Of a DNA stretch of 64,000 nt, positions 11,762 through 23,398 are shown piece by piece; the stretch's first letter is position 1, and each line of letters opens with the position of its first letter. The position numbers were made by a program, and so were the translations under genes. The DNA comes from Citrus sinensis (lineage: Eukaryota > Streptophyta > Magnoliopsida > Sapindales > Rutaceae), in assembly GCF_022201045.2 (NCBI RefSeq), contig NC_068558.1, positions 3,162,001-3,226,000 of the forward strand. The letters are read 5' to 3'. The notes under the pieces were generated by a model. The model was given only the letters and a program-made list of their open reading frames with translations. It did no database searches and was not told the origin of the DNA.

Positions 11762-13145
11762 TAAATATATTTAAAATAAGGCAATGACTACCTTGGAGTT
11801 GCTCCAAAGTAGAGCACAAATTATAGCTATGCACACAAAGTGATAAATAATAAAAAAATATTTTATAACCTTAATAATGTGGTTATGAAGGCATGCTTTA
11901 CTTTAGACCAGTTCCAACATAGCCTGACCCTTAAAATAATACAAATCATAATCTTCATCAAACTCCGATAAAATATAAGTTTTCCTAACTTAATTATACT
12001 TATAATATTTTCTCGTATATAAAGAGGTCATCATTCAAAGGTAGGACAAGTGGAAAAATGTATATTGGAGAAAGGATATTATATCTTCCAAATATTTTTT
12101 CTTACTCTTCTGATCTCTCTCTTACTCTTCCGATTTTTCTGATCTCTAACTTAAGCAGTAGAAAGCAAGTGGTTATTGTTTTATATAATTCCAACTACCA
12201 ATCTCTTCACTCTCAATGATGGCAATTTCGATAACATCAAGATCTCTTACAACATATTACCTATGTAGAACGACTATTTCTCAACTCTTATTGTATAGTT
12301 AAATTTTAATATCAATAGAAATTGCAAATCCATATTTTTGGAAAATTCTATTATTTTATCAATCGATCTAATCAATTCTAAATGATAAATACTTGTTTAG
12401 TCCCTATATATTGAGTTAACTGTTTTTTTAGTCTCTATATATTTAAAAAAAAAAAAACTCAATACACCACTATTGTTAAACATTACATTCATATCCTTAC
12501 TTTTTTCTCCTTTTTACAATAATACCCTTACAATAATTTTCTTAAGGATATTAATAAAAAAATGACAATTTACCAAAATAACATAAAATTTACACAAACT
12601 TTTAATTTATTATTTTACTTTTAGGATTAATTTGGTATGATAATGAATGTTTTTGTAAAGTGGTGATCACTAAACACTTGGATGATACAAGAAATACAGT
12701 TACTATATATGCTTATTTTAATTTCCGTATAATATTTTGAAATTAGATGATACAAAGCGATTAGTTTAGATTTCATACTATATATGCTTATGTTAATGTC
12801 CGTATAGATATAATTTGGCATATCATTTATTTTTTCACAACAAATACATGATCAAGAGAACATACAGTGATCAAGTTAAGTTTGTTATAGTTAAACAACA
12901 ATGTTAATGTGGTTTGACAGATCGTTTCTTTTCTCATAACTACCACAAAGCTAACTAAAAAAGCGTTAGCTCATGGAAGAAAGGCATACACATTAACACA
13001 TATATGAAAATGAAAACCAAACATACATGGAGACTAGAGAACCAAATAGATATTTTCATTTTCTTTTTCCTCTTTACGAGCAAATTAAGACATAAATAAA
13101 TAAATATCTAATTATTAAGAAGAGAATTAATTATTCCCTTTACAG

Positions 13146-13173
<28 letters not shown>
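13146..13173. repeat. (TA)n microsatellite
   Basis: About 14 uninterrupted TA units. Confidence 0.9.
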
Positions 13174-13178
<5 letters not shown>

Positions 13179-13325
13179 TCAATCAAGGATCACTGACTTT
13201 AATAAAATCAAGATTAATTAAAAGATAAAAAAATTTAGATTTTAATATACTACATGACAAAATATAATGTATTAGAGTTTGTGTTTATTAAAGTCAGAGA
13301 TCTTAATTTAAAAACTACTTATCTA

Positions 13326-13352
13326 TACATACATACATACATACGTACATAC
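13326..13352. repeat. (TACA)n microsatellite
   Basis: Six to seven TACA units with one G interruption. Confidence 0.85.
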
Positions 13353-16300
13353 AGTGATTAGAAAACCTTGGCATTAATTTGCATTATTGAATTGAATGTG
13401 AAGCCGACTTATTAGTAATTAAAATCATATATAGCGTTATACTAGTAGTTGACTCTCAGCCATCGCTGTTGCTAGTTCAAATCTTGTCTTGCTATCAGAC
13501 AAAAACCCTAAATAATATTTGTTTCCATTATCACCCAATTAGATGCCTGTTTAGCGAATAGCGATAGCCATATATTTACCGTTTATTTCATCAGCTTCAT
13601 CAAATTAATTAACCTTTGCATTCGATCGCCATCTTTAACTGTGTAGGTTGACACTTACAGGAGCATTATATCCAGCTGGAGGTGATGGGCTACCAAACAG
13701 CCAGGGTGCCCTGGTCTAGCTTCCTCAATTTTTGATATATAATATCAAAACAACCCTTATGTTGTGGCCAATCTTAGAACTTTCATAACTAAAATGCTCT
13801 TAAACTCACTGGTTCACTTAATCCCTCACCTGTATCAATTCTCAGCCAACATATTCCTGGTGGTATACGCATGACCCGCTGAATCGACATCTAGAAAATG
13901 AATACGAAGTAATATTTCACCATTGGTGTTTAGCAAGGACAAGTGGACGAAATGATTTCTCCGGTCGTGAAAAGGATAAAAGTCGGTGTTGTAGAAAAAT
14001 GTGACACGAGTCAATTTAATGGTCTGCAGCCCTTTCACTTCAAAGGCGACCCAGCTTTCACCATTCATCCTCTTTATTTTTTATTGCTTCTCTTTTTTCT
14101 TTGTCGTTTTGGCTTGATTCCCAGAATGTTTCGTAGACAACACGACTGATTTGTAGTACTAGAATTTGATGGCCCAAAATTAAACAAAGAATCAAAAAGA
14201 GATTGCAACTGAGAATAAGGCAGATCGGCACTATAACACACAACCCATCCTGCATCTTTATAATTATGATTAGGGAGAATGACATTTTCGTTATCCTTAA
14301 CATTATTTTTACCGCTTTAGTTCCTAATATATATTTTAATATCTTATTGCATCCTTGATGTTAATAGAGCAACATAAAAAATCACCTTGTTAAATTAAAA
14401 ATGTGATATTTTTAACATTAAAAAAAAAGATTACTCGACACTTTTTTAAATTAACTCTATTTAATTTATTTGTTCAAACATAACTTTTATCATACAACGG
14501 TGTGTTTTTTCTATCACTTTCTGAACATTATGGATGAAATAAAATAGTTAAAAATATATTGGAATCTATAATACTAAAAACAAGTTCTAAAAGAAGACTA
14601 GAGCATCATTCTTCCTCCTACAATTATTCCCTGTCTATTTTAATTTCAAATCTTAACTAACTTCTGTTTACTGTTAATGAACTTGACCTTCATTTGTAAC
14701 TAATTAACTTCCTAATTAGGTAAGTCCTAATTTAATTTCTCCACAGAATCTTGATAAAGCGTTTGAGTGACACTTGATTTTTAGAATAAATTAACGACGA
14801 CCCAATTCATAAAATTAATTATGATTGTGAGAGAGAAAAAAAAAAGCGTAGCTTTCTAACTAGCAAAGTAGGCTCCACAGAGTTTACATTTTACAAACCT
14901 AAACATGCACCTAATAAATATAATTCGCCGCATGTGCTTTTGCTATCATTTTTAGTACTCGTTCTATCTTGATAAGGTGGGTGGTTAGAGAAGCTTTATG
15001 GCTTCATTCGCCCACAATAAGAATAAGTGACCTGAGATTTTGGAACTTTAAGGGCAGTCCCAAATGCATTCATGTGAGAGTAACAGTTCTCTCAAGTGTA
15101 TATGTGCGCAACTTTTAAAATGTATATTTGGTTCTATATAATTATACGTAAATGTTAAATAAACATCATTTTAATACGCTAATACCTAAATTAGTTTTTT
15201 TTTTTAATTCATGTGGAATTTCCGTGCCCACATTAGAGAGTGTGTATATATAATTCAATCTCTTTTACATTTGTTATAACAACTATTGTTTAAGTGTAAA
15301 CTTATATCAATAGTCATTGCGTCTAATTAAATTTATCCGCTCTTAAAGCTATGGCCGAATGATTCTTATGTAATTTTATTTGACTAACTATGTGAATTTG
15401 AATCTTGAGAAAGGTAAAGAATTAAAAATAAATTTAGATTTTACTCACCTCCTTACTTTTTGTTTTTGTTTTTAAATAATAATAATAATAAAAAAACATA
15501 TCTGAACTAGAGTTTTGTGTAAAATACTTGGCTAGGAGGCTAAAGTTGTTAGGTCACTAGTGGACAAGATTTGTTATGCAAACCTTCTCTTTTTCCTTAG
15601 ATTTTAATCATAAAAAATATCTGGATAAAATTATAAATTAATCACAACAAAAAAGAAAGAAAGAAAATATAAAAAAAAAAATGATTCCCTTTAACCACTA
15701 GACATCTTTTCCCATTTATTTTGTAATGAGATTTAAAATTCAAATATTTTAAATTTTTTTAAACCCAAAAAAAAAAAAAAGAGGCGGCGTTGAGAGCTTA
15801 ATAACGACGATTAACAAAATCCCTTTGATCCAATGAGAGTCAAACAACTCACCGAATCAATACGAGGATTATTGTTACTATCACAAAATTTAATTAATCA
15901 AAATAATAGAGGTTGATGAAGATTAGGCCAATTGGAGTCAATTATCGTGAACCGTTTCTTTCATCTAATACAAAGTCACTTAATAATTAAATATTTTATC
16001 ATCGATTAGATCCATGTACCACCCAGACAAAGCATGTATTATTATATTTTCAATTTGCACGATTCTATCACTTTCCTTCCATGTCAAACATTATTATCGT
16101 ATATTTTGCGGCCCACAAATGGATCATTCCCCATTTTAATAGTGTGGTCTTCTAAATTAAAGCTTATTTAACTACATTTTTTTACATCTCTTAATTTATA
16201 TGAGGTATGACCAGAGGAATCGTATCTATATATATATATATAAAGGTACTTAACACTAGCTAATATCTAGCATTAACACTAGCTAATATCTAGCATTTAC

Positions 16301-16676
16301 ATTCCGAAAACATGAGACGTAATGGAACGAAAATTTTGGAAAATATAACAAAAATACTTTATTGGTCGTAAAAATTAAAGGATTATATATGTTTTCATTT
16401 AGAAACCTAGCTGTCGAGATGGGCCATTTCACCTTTTTATCTTCTTATTTTGGTATCATACTTTGTGGATCAGCACTTAACAAATTGATAGCTATATATA
16501 TATATAAAAGAAAGGAGAAAGTAAAAGAAAGATATACCCCAGCGATTGAATGTTACGAAGTAGAATATTAATTAGGTATGCATTAATTATATAATAAAGA
16601 AATGACAGATGAATTTCATAGAGCAGGCATAGCTGGATGTTGAGAGTTGCTTGCGATAATAATAATATGGCCAATG

Positions 16677-16782
16677 CTACGTTACGTTAATCGTAACGTA
16701 CGTCACACACAGTAACAGTAGCGGGTCCTATTATAGGTACTGTTGTTGTATGTGGATGTACATTACGATTAACGTAACATAG
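16677..16782. mobile_element. 106-bp palindromic foldback element
   Basis: The left arm starts CTACGTTACGTTAATCGTAA. The reverse complement of the right arm starts CTATGTTACGTTAATCGTAA. Pairing continues with mismatches through the CACACACAGTAACAGT / ACTGTTGTTGTATGTG part to a small loop around CCTATTATAGG. So nearly the whole element is one hairpin. It is a very small MITE or foldback element; no target-site duplication is evident. Confidence 0.75.
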
Positions 16783-16928
16783 GGAGATCCTAATAATATA
16801 TGTGAAACGTTTACGTAACACTTATAGTTTACCTTCAGCTTTCAGCAAATCAAAAAGAGCTATGTCTTATGTGGTCATGATACGCATGCATTAACACCAC
16901 AAATGAAGTGTAACAATTTACAGTAATA

Positions 16929-17199
16929 GGGTGCGTTTGGAATTGAGATTGGGCAGCTGTAGTTTTTAAACTACAGTATTAAAGTGTTTGGTAAACACTA
17001 GCTGTTATAATTTGAAAGATATGTTAATATGATTTTTCACTTGTATAATATAAAATCTATTATATTTTGAATAGTTTTATCAAAATTATTATTTAAAATT
17101 TATATTTACTACTTATTATTAATTTTTGTTTCATAATCACATTTTTTTTTCTACAATAATTATAATTTAAAAATTACAATACCTCAATTTCAGACACTC
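16929..17199. mobile_element. Small MITE with likely target-site duplication
   Basis: About 271 bp. The left end is GGGTGCGTTTGGAATTGAG. The reverse complement of the right end is GAGTGTCTGAAATTGAG, matching apart from a small indel. The direct sequence GTAATA abuts both ends (16923-16928 and 17200-17205), which fits a 6-bp or slightly eroded duplication. The interior is AT-rich with no ORF. Confidence 0.6.
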
Positions 17200-17205
17200 G
17201 TAATA

Positions 17206-17664
17206 TCTTAAATCGACTCTTGGGCATGACACATTACGTATGCCAATGAATTGTTATATATATATGGCTTAGCTAAGCTAACCGACTCTTGCATCAGCGA
17301 GCCACATTTTAAGAGAGATATATATTGTATTGTATGTATATCATGCCTGTCGTTTAAATTAATTACGCAACGTACCTATCAAATCTCATATGGCAAAGTC
17401 AAATGTGGCAGCCAATCGAACAGCTATGTTAGCTATTTTCTATAAAACTCATGCGAGGTTTCACTTCAATAATAACAATTAGCTCCAATCCAATGATAAA
17501 TTTAAATAATAATTTTAGAGGTTATATGTAGTTGAGATAGTAAAATTTCTTCAATTGATTTGAAAGTAAGAGATTGAGGGGGGTTAAGAAATGGCTAAAT
17601 TTCATTGACAATCTCGAATCTTCCGTGAAATCTTTTTTCAGCACGTAACCGAGAACTGATCATA
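17206..17664. other. Spacer between MITEs
   Basis: AT-rich; a short TATATA run near 17256. No gene or RNA gene recognised. Confidence 0.5.
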
Positions 17665-18836
17665 GGCAGTGTTTATTTTCTGGAGTTGGAGTGAGGAGTG
17701 AGGAGTGTGGATTCCTCACACTCTAGTGTTTACTTCAACAAAAAAAAAAGGATTGGGAATCCCACTCCGTGGACTCCACCCATTTTTGGAGTGGGGAGTG
17801 GGAGTAGGAATCCACTCACACCTCTCAATTTTCAACCCTTTGCTTTTAATTTAATTTAATAAAATAAAATAATTTATAATTATATTTATTTAAATAATAT
17901 TATTACATTTAACAAAATAATAATTTACATTGAGTATAAGTTAAAATTACTTAAAAATAATATTATTATATTAATAGAGAATTAATAAATATATGCTATC
18001 TTTATTTAATAATATAATATTATTATATTTATTTTAAAAATAATAGTACTATATTTATTTAATATTAATAATTAATAATAATAAATAGGTTATTCTAAGA
18101 AAATATTAATTTTGTACTAAAAAATATTATATTAATAAATTTAATATAATTATATAAAATAAAATAATGTTTCATTTTATATTTATCCTTCTTTTTATTA
18201 AATTTACTACAACTATATTTAATAAATATTTAAATAATATTATTATATTTAACTAAATAATAATTGGGTTTGATTCTAAGTTTAATTTACTTAAAAATAA
18301 TAATATTATATTAATAGAGAATTAATAATATTACTATATACCATCTTTATTTGAAAATATAATATTATTATATTTATTTAATATTAATAATTAATACTAA
18401 TAAATAGTTTATTCTAAGAAAATATTAATTTCATACTATGTTAATAGTAAAAATATTTCATTTATATTGCCCTTATCAACAATTTTTAATTTCTATAATT
18501 AAAATTAATAAAAAATTGTGATGTTCATAATTAAGAATATTAATAATTATTATAAATTTACAAATATAATAAAATAAATGTTTATTCATTAAATATATAT
18601 TTTATTAACTTTGTAATTAAAAAACTATAATTCTTTACATAATGATAAAATTATAATTTGAAACTATTTACTCCCAATTCAAGACAAAATAAACACATAA
18701 ATTGGATTTTGATCTCCATTTCATACTTCCATTTCAGTGCAAGTAAACAATCTACTTCCACTCACACTCCACATTCTCAATCCTAGAATTCTCACTCCTC
18801 AAAATTTTCACTCCAATCCAAAAAGTAAACGCTACC
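17665..18836. mobile_element. MITE family A, copy 1, with internal duplication
   Basis: 1172 bp. The left end GGCAGTGTTTATTTTCTGGA pairs with the reverse complement of the right end, GGTAGCGTTTACTTTTTGGA; the similarity continues as TTGGAGTGAGGAGT against TTGGAGTG..GAGGAGTG. The interior is almost pure A/T and carries a direct duplication of about 340 bp: the landmark TTAATAGAGAATTAATAA appears at 17971 and again at 18311, each followed by matching sequence. There is no ORF. The same family recurs at 20723-21592. Confidence 0.8.
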
Positions 18837-20722
18837 TTAATGAAATCTAAAATGCCCCAAACCTGAGAGAGCGATAACTGTGAAAGTTTGGACTACTTGG
18901 AAGTTGGAAATCATCACTTCCAAAACTAAAATAATATTTGCAGTCCGTAGAATCGACAAATAAACCCAAAAAGTTAAAATTTTAATTAATTAAAAATAGA
19001 ATCGTGATGAGTGAATATATATAATTAACTTGATCATGTCGGTGTTGCAGTTGCAGTATAAAATATTCTTGGTATCGGTAATGTCTCTCTTACGTGTTAG
19101 CATTTGAATTGGGAGGCCGATAATATTACTTAAAACAAACCCATAAGATTCTTTTTTTTTTTTTTGTTGAAGAAAGTTGTTATATTATTACTTGCAAATT
19201 GTAAAACTTTAGTAAATTAATATTTTTGGGTAGCAAAAATTTTATTTATTTGGTGAATATTAATTGATTGATAAATTAATAAATACTTATTTACGAACAA
19301 ATTCCTTATTTATGGGAAAAAGTGATTATATTTATAGTATTACTTTAGTTTAGTGTTTATTATTGTTTCATTATTTTTATAAAGTGATAGTGGCATTGAA
19401 TAACTTCTTATTGTGAAATGACAATATCAACTAGAATTTCACATTACAAAAGAGTTAAACATGAGATTCAAGTCGAAATCAATCTCAAAATAAATAAATA
19501 AGCAACACTCCGATAATATTTTACAAAAGTTACACACGCAATTTAGTTTTGAATTAGATAATTGTTAATTTATACCGTAAGACCCCTCTTATATATAAAT
19601 ATAATTTTTTTTAAAATTATAATCTTATAAATTTATCAAATTATTAATTTATAATATTGACACGCAGTGAAGACCGACAAAAATTATTATTTAATTAAAA
19701 TTATTAATTTATCAATTTTTAACTTACCATGGTTTGTGGCCTTGTGGGTGTTATAATAATGTGAAAAAGTTGAAGCATATGTAATCGGAACGATATATCG
19801 AGTTGCATAAAGTAATAAAATTAGAAAAAATCTTCAAAAGTTTCCATTCTAGTTATTTTATAATATATGAATCACGGCACATATTATGTTAAAAGCCTAA
19901 AGGGGGCGGTTTATTAGAATAAAGTTGGCGTAACCAGCCCCGAAAGGGTAAATTGCTTTGTCCATGGCCTGATGGCCACAAGATAAGATACGATCCATGA
20001 GCTTAATTAATTTTCAAGTAATAATTAATGACATCTTACTTTTAATCAGGATGAGTTGACAAAATAATCAACTCAAGAGCCACTGACACTGAGTACGCCA
20101 ATATTATTCTAATTTCTGGATGAAAACACTGTGCGTCCGCATACCTAAAAAGGTTAGGTTAGCTTTTGGATTTGGTGATTCAAGCTTTTAAGATACCATG
20201 AAGCTTGATCTAGGTGCATAAAGATCTCCATAATTGCGTTAAGTCGAAGATTATTATCAATTGACCCAAATCTCTCGTCTTCCATTAATTGGATCATTTT
20301 CGTAGTATTACCCAAAATTTTAGAAATAAAAACAAAGACGAGAGAAATATTCATACTCACGCACATGTGTATTTGTGTAAAGGTAAAAGAAGATTTTCAC
20401 TTCTTATTGGTATGCATGCATGCATATCACCCTAAAGATGAAACTTCAAAACTGCGTCAAATTTGCTTCAAAATTTTGGGTATTTGTCACTTAAACCCCA
20501 TAAATTTTGTGATATTATCACTTAAATAACTCGTTTAATCTAACATAAATTTACTTTCCACAAATTTAACCAAATGTTTGATCCTTTCATCTCTTTAATA
20601 ATAACGATCTAGTATTATATGTTTGATTACTATAAATGAGAGCTTTTTAGTTTAATATTATTTTTATTAGTATTGAATTTTTAATGATACTCCAAATTTC
20701 ATTGGAGCTAGATCTCAATTAA
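18837..20722. other. AT-rich spacer between the two family A MITEs
   Basis: No gene supported. A T run lies at about 19151-19164. Sequence near 20480-20530 resembles common intergenic repeats of the 'CACTTAAACCCC' type. Nothing else recognised. Confidence 0.5.
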
Positions 20723-21592
20723 TGCTGTGTTTATTTGCTGGAGTGGGAGTGAGGAGTGTGGATTCCTCCCACTCCAGCGTTTACTTCTTTAAAATAGGAA
20801 GGGTGTGGGAATTCCACTCCGTGGGCCCCACTCATTTTTGGAGTGGGGAGTGGGAGTGAGAATCCACTCCCACCTCTCCCTTTTTTACCCTTTTATTTTT
20901 TTTAATTTAATAATTTATAATTAATAAAATAAAATAATAATATTATATTTAACTAAATAATAATATTATATTTAACTAAATAATAATATTATATTTAACT
21001 AAATAATAATTTGAATTAATTATAAGTTAAAATTATTTTAAAATAATATTATTATATTAATAGAGAATTAATAAATATAATATTATTATATTTATTTTAA
21101 AAATAATAGTACTATATTTATTTTATATTAATAATAATAATAAATAGTTTATTCTATGAAAATATTAATTTTGTACTAAATAATATTATATTATTATTTT
21201 ATATAATAATAAATTTAATATAACTATATTGAATAAAATAAAATAAGGTTTCATTTTATATTAAAATTAATAATTTATTGTTCATGATTAAGAATATTAA
21301 TAATTATAATAAATTTACAAATATAATAAAATAAATATTATTCATTAAATATATTTTTTATTAGTTTTGTAATTAAAAACTATAATTCTTTAAATAAGGA
21401 TAAAAATTGTAATTTAAAACTATTTACTAACAATCTAAGACAAAGTAAACACATAAATTAGATTCTGATATCTATTACATACTTCCATTCCAGTGTAAGT
21501 AAACAACCTACTCCCATTCCCACTCTACACTCCTAATCCTAGGATTCCCACTCCTCAAGATTTTCAATCCAATCCAAAAAGTAAACGCTAAC
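20723..21592. mobile_element. MITE family A, copy 2
   Basis: About 870 bp. It begins TGCTGTGTTTATTTGCTGGA and ends TCCAAAAAGTAAACGCTAAC, the same ends as copy 1. Shared internal landmarks include the GGAGTGGGGAGTGGGAGT block and the AATAGTACTATATTTATTT block. It lacks the 340-bp duplication of copy 1 but has its own 23-bp tandem triplication at about 20936-21005. TAA next to both ends is compatible with a 3-bp duplication, but boundaries are uncertain by a few bases. Confidence 0.8.
20936..21005. repeat. 23-bp tandem repeat, three copies
   Basis: The unit TATTATATTTAACTAAATAA plus 3 bases recurs at 20941, 20964 and 20987 with exact 23-bp spacing, inside MITE copy 2. Confidence 0.85.
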
Positions 21593-22270
21593 TAAATGAA
21601 AATAGGCCATCTAAGTCGTAATACTATAAACCTCAGGTGTGGTAACTGATAAATACCCAATATTTTCTCTGATTTTATATTTATTTGGGCAGTAATTTAG
21701 ACACGTCGCAGTATGGAAATAGTTGCTGAATTTTGGTTCTTTTCAGTCGCCTTTTCACTTGTTACAGCAGAAAAGCTTTCAGTTGCATCACCGTTATTGT
21801 CTCTCTCGTTTCACATCACGTCTCAAATTATTAGTCCCAAATAGCAGCTGAATCAAACTCAGAATTAAAAATTAAAAATTAAAAAAAAAAAAATCTACAC
21901 ACACAACAGATTAATTCATTAAAAGGGTATTTAATTCTTGATTTGGGTAGTAATTTCTAAAATTTTGAACATAATTAGGTATTGTTTAAATTTGAGGAGC
22001 CGTGGCTCTCTCAACCCACAACTAATATAAAATGAAAATACAATCTATCCAGCACCATATAAATTGTCAGATAATTTATTTATTTATTTTTTAAATCGCA
22101 CGTCGCGTACAAAACAAATACGATGAAATTTAATTTCATTATTAGTTTTTAGATATTAAAGATTGAGAAATTATTTATAATTAGTCCATTTATTAGTTTC
22201 GTGCTCATGTATGTCTTCTCAGCAACCGTTAGTGGTACTAATTCCACTGCTCTTTCAATCACATTGTTTG
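21593..22270. other. Upstream region of the BOR1-type gene
   Basis: AT-rich. TATAAA at 22058-22063 is an alternative promoter candidate. No separate gene is recognised. Confidence 0.4.
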
Positions 22271-22280
22271 TATTTTATAA
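22271..22280 (+). promoter_or_regulatory. Candidate TATA box for the BOR1-type gene
   Basis: TATTTTATAA is followed by a C/T-rich stretch with no ATG from 22283 to 22425, which looks like a plant leader. Transcription would start near 22300. This is inference; TATAAA at 22058 is the main alternative. Confidence 0.4.
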
Positions 22281-22425
22281 TGCTGAGTCACCACACACTG
22301 CCTCATTCTCATTCACGCCAAAATCCTTCCATTTGCAGAGTTTGTTTTGCGAATCTCTCTGTTCAATAGCTCTTCTTGCTTCATCTTAATCCTCTTACAC
22401 TCTCTGTTATTTCTTGTTCTTGTTC

Positions 22426-22431
22426 ATGTAA
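22426..22431 (+). promoter_or_regulatory. AUG-UAA minimum ORF 1 in the BOR1 leader
   Basis: ATGTAA inside GTTCATGTAACTG, at the end of a C/T-rich leader-like stretch. It is the first ATG downstream of the TATA candidate at 22271. AUG directly followed by a stop stalls ribosomes in a boron-dependent way in Arabidopsis NIP5;1, and upstream ORFs control BOR1 translation there. Whether this base is in the mature mRNA is not shown. Confidence 0.5.
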
Positions 22432-22510
22432 CTGTAATCTTTACACAGTTGCTTCAACTTCTTGTTTCTCAAGTTGTCTTTATATTGCTCAAAATCGTTT
22501 CTTTTGAATA

Positions 22511-22516
22511 ATGTAA
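22511..22516 (+). promoter_or_regulatory. AUG-UAA minimum ORF 2 in the BOR1 leader
   Basis: ATGTAA inside GAATAATGTAATC. It is the next ATG after minimum ORF 1, with no other ATG between. It could be leader or the start of a leader intron. Confidence 0.4.
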
Positions 22517-22767
22517 TCTTGATTCAACCATTTCTTTCGAACTTGTTTGATCCAAACTTTTTTATAATCTCAATCATGGGTTCCCGTTAATTTTTGAGTT
22601 TCTGTGGTTCTTTCGTCGAGACTTTTCCTGATGCCCATTTGCTTTAAATCCGTTTAAACCATCCAAAATTCCATATTTGATAATGGGGTTTCGTTAATTT
22701 TGCTGTTCTTGTGCCCAAACTTTATCAAGTTCCAGTCTTTGATTGATACTTTGTTATATTTTAAACT

Positions 22768-22787
22768 ATGTAAGTTGTACCATGTAA
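22768..22787 (+). promoter_or_regulatory. AUG-UAA minimum ORFs 3 and 4
   Basis: Two ATGTAA elements, at 22768-22773 and 22782-22787, lie 14 bp apart. They may sit in a leader intron; no splice site is fixed in this region. Confidence 0.3.
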
Positions 22788-23085
22788 ATTATCTTCTCTT
22801 GCATTCATTTTTCGTTTTTAATGTACTTTTTGGCGGGATTCGGTTAGTGATGGATCTTGAAGGTGCTAAAGTCAACCGTTAATTGAATTCTTAGACTTAG
22901 CTCATGGAGAGAATCTGTTCATTTCGTTAACTTAATATTTTTGTTTGTGTTCATTATGGATTTTGTTCGCTAATATCTTTGATTCCTAGTCATTTATGGA
23001 TTCGAAGTAGTTTGATTGATAACTAACTGATTCTTTTGTTCTTTATTGAAAATATACCACTATTATTCTTTTTAGATTTCTCGAA

Positions 23086-23091
23086 ATGTAA
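23086..23091 (+). promoter_or_regulatory. AUG-UAA minimum ORF 5
   Basis: ATGTAA about 310 bp before the BOR1 start codon, and immediately followed by another ATG at 23092. Leader or intron status is unknown. Confidence 0.25.
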
Positions 23092-23398
23092 ATGTTTTTA
23101 ATTGGATAATTTTACTAAATTACACATCAAAATATGATGACTTCACATTTTTCTTTTGATTATGTTGTAATGAACATCGTGTTCTTGTCTTTCTGCCCAT
23201 AGTTTCTTGTATTTGTCTTCGCTTATGGAAGTTTAGTAGCTGGTTTGGCCTCTCGAGTCACTTTAATCTGTATTTGAATCTTGTGTGTTGGTGGATTTCA
23301 TCTCAATTTGTTGGTTGTTCAAACAAAAAGCAGAAAAAAGGGGGGAAAAAAAAGAAAAACCCTCAAATTTGGTTTGTTTATTGAAATTTTGAGTTTTC

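Larger units (their letters stand above)
10396..16676. other. AT-rich gene desert, left part
   Basis: No gene supported. Contents seen: a probable MITE at 11032-11761; a TA dinucleotide run at 13146-13173; a TACA tetranucleotide run at 13326-13352; and a 23-bp direct repeat (ATTAACACTAGCTAATATCTAGC) copied twice near 16250-16296. Around 12390-12450 and 14310-14340 is sequence of the common 'TTTAGTCCCTATAT' intergenic type. A less AT-rich patch at 13640-14160 holds a 77-codon open stretch on the minus strand. I could not identify it; it may be an eroded gene fragment. Confidence 0.6.

Noticed and set aside
13835-14068. 77-codon minus-strand open frame
   Set aside because: The composition is gene-like but the frame closes on both sides, no domain is recognised and upstream frames are full of stops. 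At most an eroded fragment.
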